Assembly: GCA_003510825.1 (NCBI GenBank)
Contig: DOKO01000040.1
Coordinates: 1-13,952, forward strand
Direction of reading: 5' to 3'
Source of the DNA: Stenotrophomonas sp.
Lineage (GTDB): Bacteria > Pseudomonadota > Gammaproteobacteria > Xanthomonadales > Xanthomonadaceae
DNA length: 13,952 nucleotides
Made by a program: the position numbers and the translations under genes. The notes under the pieces are model-generated. The model was not told the DNA's origin, did not search any database, and saw nothing but the letters and a program-made list of their open reading frames with translations. Positions 12,221-13,952 of the stretch are shown here, one piece after another (the stretch's first letter is position 1; each line of letters starts with the position of its first letter).

Positions 12221-13952
12221 GCACGACGGCGCCCCTGCTGCGCCTGCGTGACCTGCGCCGTGAATTCCCGGCCGGCGAGGATGTCATCGCCGTGCTGCGC
12301 GACGTCAACCTGGACATCCATGCCGGTGAGATGGTGGCCATCGTCGGCCAGTCCGGCTCGGGCAAATCGACGCTGATGAACATCCTCGGCTGCCTGGACC
12401 GCCCGACGCGCGGCAGCTACCAGGTGGCCGGCCGCGAAACCGGAAAGATGGAGCCGGACGAGCTGGCCGAGCTGCGCCGCGGGCATTTTGGTTTCATCTT
12501 CCAGCGCTACCACCTGCTGGGCGACCTCGATGCGCGTGGCAACGTCGAAGTGCCGGCGGTGTATGCCGGCAGCCCCGGGCCGACCCGCAACGCGCGCGCC
12601 GAGCAGCTGCTGCAGCGGCTGGGCCTGCACGACCGCATGCACCACAAGCCGGGCCAGCTGTCCGGCGGCCAGCAGCAGCGCGTGTCGATCGCCCGCGCCC
12701 TGATGAACGGCGGCGAGGTGATCCTGGCCGACGAACCGACCGGCGCGCTGGACACGAAATCAGGTGAGGAAGTGATGGCCATCCTCGGCGAGCTGCATGC
12801 CGAAGGCCACACCATCATCATCGTCACCCACGATATGAGCGTGGCCGAGCACGCCCAGCGCATCATCGAGATCCGCGACGGCGAGATCATCGCCGACCGC
12901 GCCAATCCCAAGGCCCCCAGCTACCGTGCGCAGCGCCAGCCCAGCGCCGACGTCGCCCACGGCAGCAGCTGGCGCGCGGCCCGGGACCGCTTCACCGAAG
13001 CGTTCCGGATGGCGCTGCTGGCGATGAACGCCCACCGCCTGCGCACCTTCCTGACCATGCTCGGCATCATCATCGGCATCGCCTCGGTGGTCTCGGTAGT
13101 GGCGCTGGGCAACGGTTCGCAGCAGCAGATCCTGCAGAACATCAGCGCGCTGGGTACCAACACGATCGACGTCTACCCCGGCCGCGGCTTCGGTGACATG
13201 CGCTCGGCGCGCGTGCAGACGCTGAAGGCCACCGATGCCGACGCGCTGTCGCAGCAGAGCTACGTGGACAGCGCTACGCCCAGCGTGTCGACCTCGGTGA
13301 CCGCGCGCTACCGCAACCAGTCGGCCACCGCGCAGATCAGCGGCGTCGGCGAGCAGTACTTCCGGGTGAAGGGCGTGACCCTGCTCGACGGCAGCTTCTT
13401 CGACACCGACGCGATCCGCGGCCTGGCGCAGGTGGGGGTGATCGACGAGAACACGAAGACCCAGTTCTTCCCCGACAGCGACCCGATCGGCCAGGTGATC
13501 CTGCTGGGCAACGTGCCGGTGCGCGTGGTCGGCGTGGCCAAGAAGCAGAGCTTCGGCTTCGGTGGCAGCACCAGCCTGGGCGTGTTCGTGCCGTACACCA
13601 CGGTGATGTCGCGCATGCTGGGGCAGAGCTACGTCTCCAGCATCACCGTGCGCGTCAACGATGAAACACCGATGGACGCCGCGCAGGAGGCCATCACCCG
13701 GCTGCTGACCCTGCGCCACGGCACCGAGGATTTCTTCCTCAGCAACAGCGCCGAGATCCGCGAGACCATCGAGCAGACCACGCGCACGATGACCCTGCTG
13801 ATCGGCGCCATCGCCGCCATCGCCCTGCTGGTCGGCGGCATCGGCGTGATGAACATCATGCTGGTGTCGGTGACCGAGCGGACCCGTGAGATCGGCGTGC
13901 GCATGGCCGTGGGTGCGCGGCAGAGCGACATCCGCCAGCAGTTCCTGATCGA
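12217..13952 (+). CDS. macB: MacB-type ABC transporter, ATPase fused to permease (3' end missing)
   Basis: This reads open to the window edge, giving 578 residues of a protein usually near 650. MacB is a dimeric inner-membrane mechanotransmission ABC transporter that drives efflux from the periplasm through MacA and a TolC-like channel. The ATPase has Walker A GQSGSGKST (44-52), Q-loop FIFQRYHLL (Q96), signature LSGGQQQR (148-155), Walker B VILADEPTGALD (168-179; catalytic E173) and H-loop THD (H205). The first membrane helix is at about 277-300 (LRTFLTMLGIIIGIASVV). A periplasmic domain follows (about 303-523), then helix two (about 526-550) and the conserved cytoplasmic TERTREIGVRMAVGAR (553-568). 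The remaining two helices lie beyond the window. The ATG at 12217 overlaps the macA stop. A TolC-type outer-membrane gene may follow outside the window. Confidence 0.96.
   Translation, partial: MSTTAPLLRLRDLRREFPAGEDVIAVLRDVNLDIHAGEMVAIVGQSGSGKSTLMNILGCLDRPTRGSYQVAGRETGKMEPDELAELRRGHFGFIFQRYHLLGDLDARGNVEVPAVYAGSPGPTRNARAEQLLQRLGLHDRMHHKPGQLSGGQQQRVSIARALMNGGEVILADEPTGALDTKSGEEVMAILGELHAEGHTIIIVTHDMSVAEHAQRIIEIRDGEIIADRANPKAPSYRAQRQPSADVAHGSSWRAARDRFTEAFRMALLAMNAHRLRTFLTMLGIIIGIASVVSVVALGNGSQQQILQNISALGTNTIDVYPGRGFGDMRSARVQTLKATDADALSQQSYVDSATPSVSTSVTARYRNQSATAQISGVGEQYFRVKGVTLLDGSFFDTDAIRGLAQVGVIDENTKTQFFPDSDPIGQVILLGNVPVRVVGVAKKQSFGFGGSTSLGVFVPYTTVMSRMLGQSYVSSITVRVNDETPMDAAQEAITRLLTLRHGTEDFFLSNSAEIRETIEQTTRTMTLLIGAIAAIALLVGGIGVMNIMLVSVTERTREIGVRMAVGARQSDIRQQFLI

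Overview
The window is strongly GC-rich, with codons ending almost always in G or C. Its gene families, the order pstB-phoU, and an intergenic palindrome built around GGGTCAGAG/GGATCCGACCC all point to a gammaproteobacterium of the Xanthomonadaceae, most likely Stenotrophomonas. That placement rests on recognition from memory, not on a search. Coding density is high. There is no sign of a prophage, insertion sequence, CRISPR array, tRNA or rRNA.

Layout. (1) 1-1388, plus strand: the 3' part of pstB and all of phoU, the end of the phosphate-uptake (pst) operon, closed by a textbook intrinsic terminator at 1355-1388. (2) 1512-4007, plus strand: a compact four-gene operon for a copper-binding modified peptide. 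It holds a secreted precursor with four EGKCG motifs (hvfA/bufA), a multinuclear iron oxygenase of the DUF692/MNIO family (hvfB/bufB), its DUF2063 partner (hvfC/bufC) and a DoxX-like membrane protein (hvfX/bufD). The first three overlap and look translationally coupled. (3) 4156-4473: a small His-rich secreted RcnB-family protein. (4) 4543-5193: RNase T (rnt), probably on a leaderless transcript. (5) 5319-8342, minus strand: a 1007-residue inner-membrane diguanylate cyclase with a periplasmic beta-propeller/Y_Y_Y sensor, possibly preceded by a 35-codon leader ORF. (6) 8536-8614: a 79-bp double-hairpin palindrome. (7) 8635-10767, minus strand: an OmpR-type response regulator and EnvZ-type histidine kinase operon. 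(8) 10973-13952, plus strand, divergent from (7): macA and most of macB, a tripartite ABC efflux system. MacB runs off the window edge.

How the parts work together. PstB powers phosphate import, and PhoU couples that transporter to the PhoR/PhoB phosphate response. In the hvf operon the precursor is exported to the periplasm after HvfB, presented with substrate by HvfC, modifies the Cys of each EGKCG motif into a copper-binding heterocycle/thioamide; the DoxX-like protein would act at the membrane. The neighbouring RcnB-like protein also has metal-ligand chemistry, so 1512-4473 may be a small periplasmic metal-handling island. The kinase/regulator pair lies back to back with macAB across a 205-bp shared promoter region that contains two dyads. 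This suggests, without proving, that it controls the pump or itself.

The most rewarding item is the hvf-type RiPP operon. This class has been described recently in other bacteria, but this four-core precursor with a directly tandem C-terminal EGKCG pair deserves individual study. Other points of note are the double-hairpin element, the leaderless rnt start, the overlapping leader ORF of the cyclase gene, and a 15-serine tract inside MacA.
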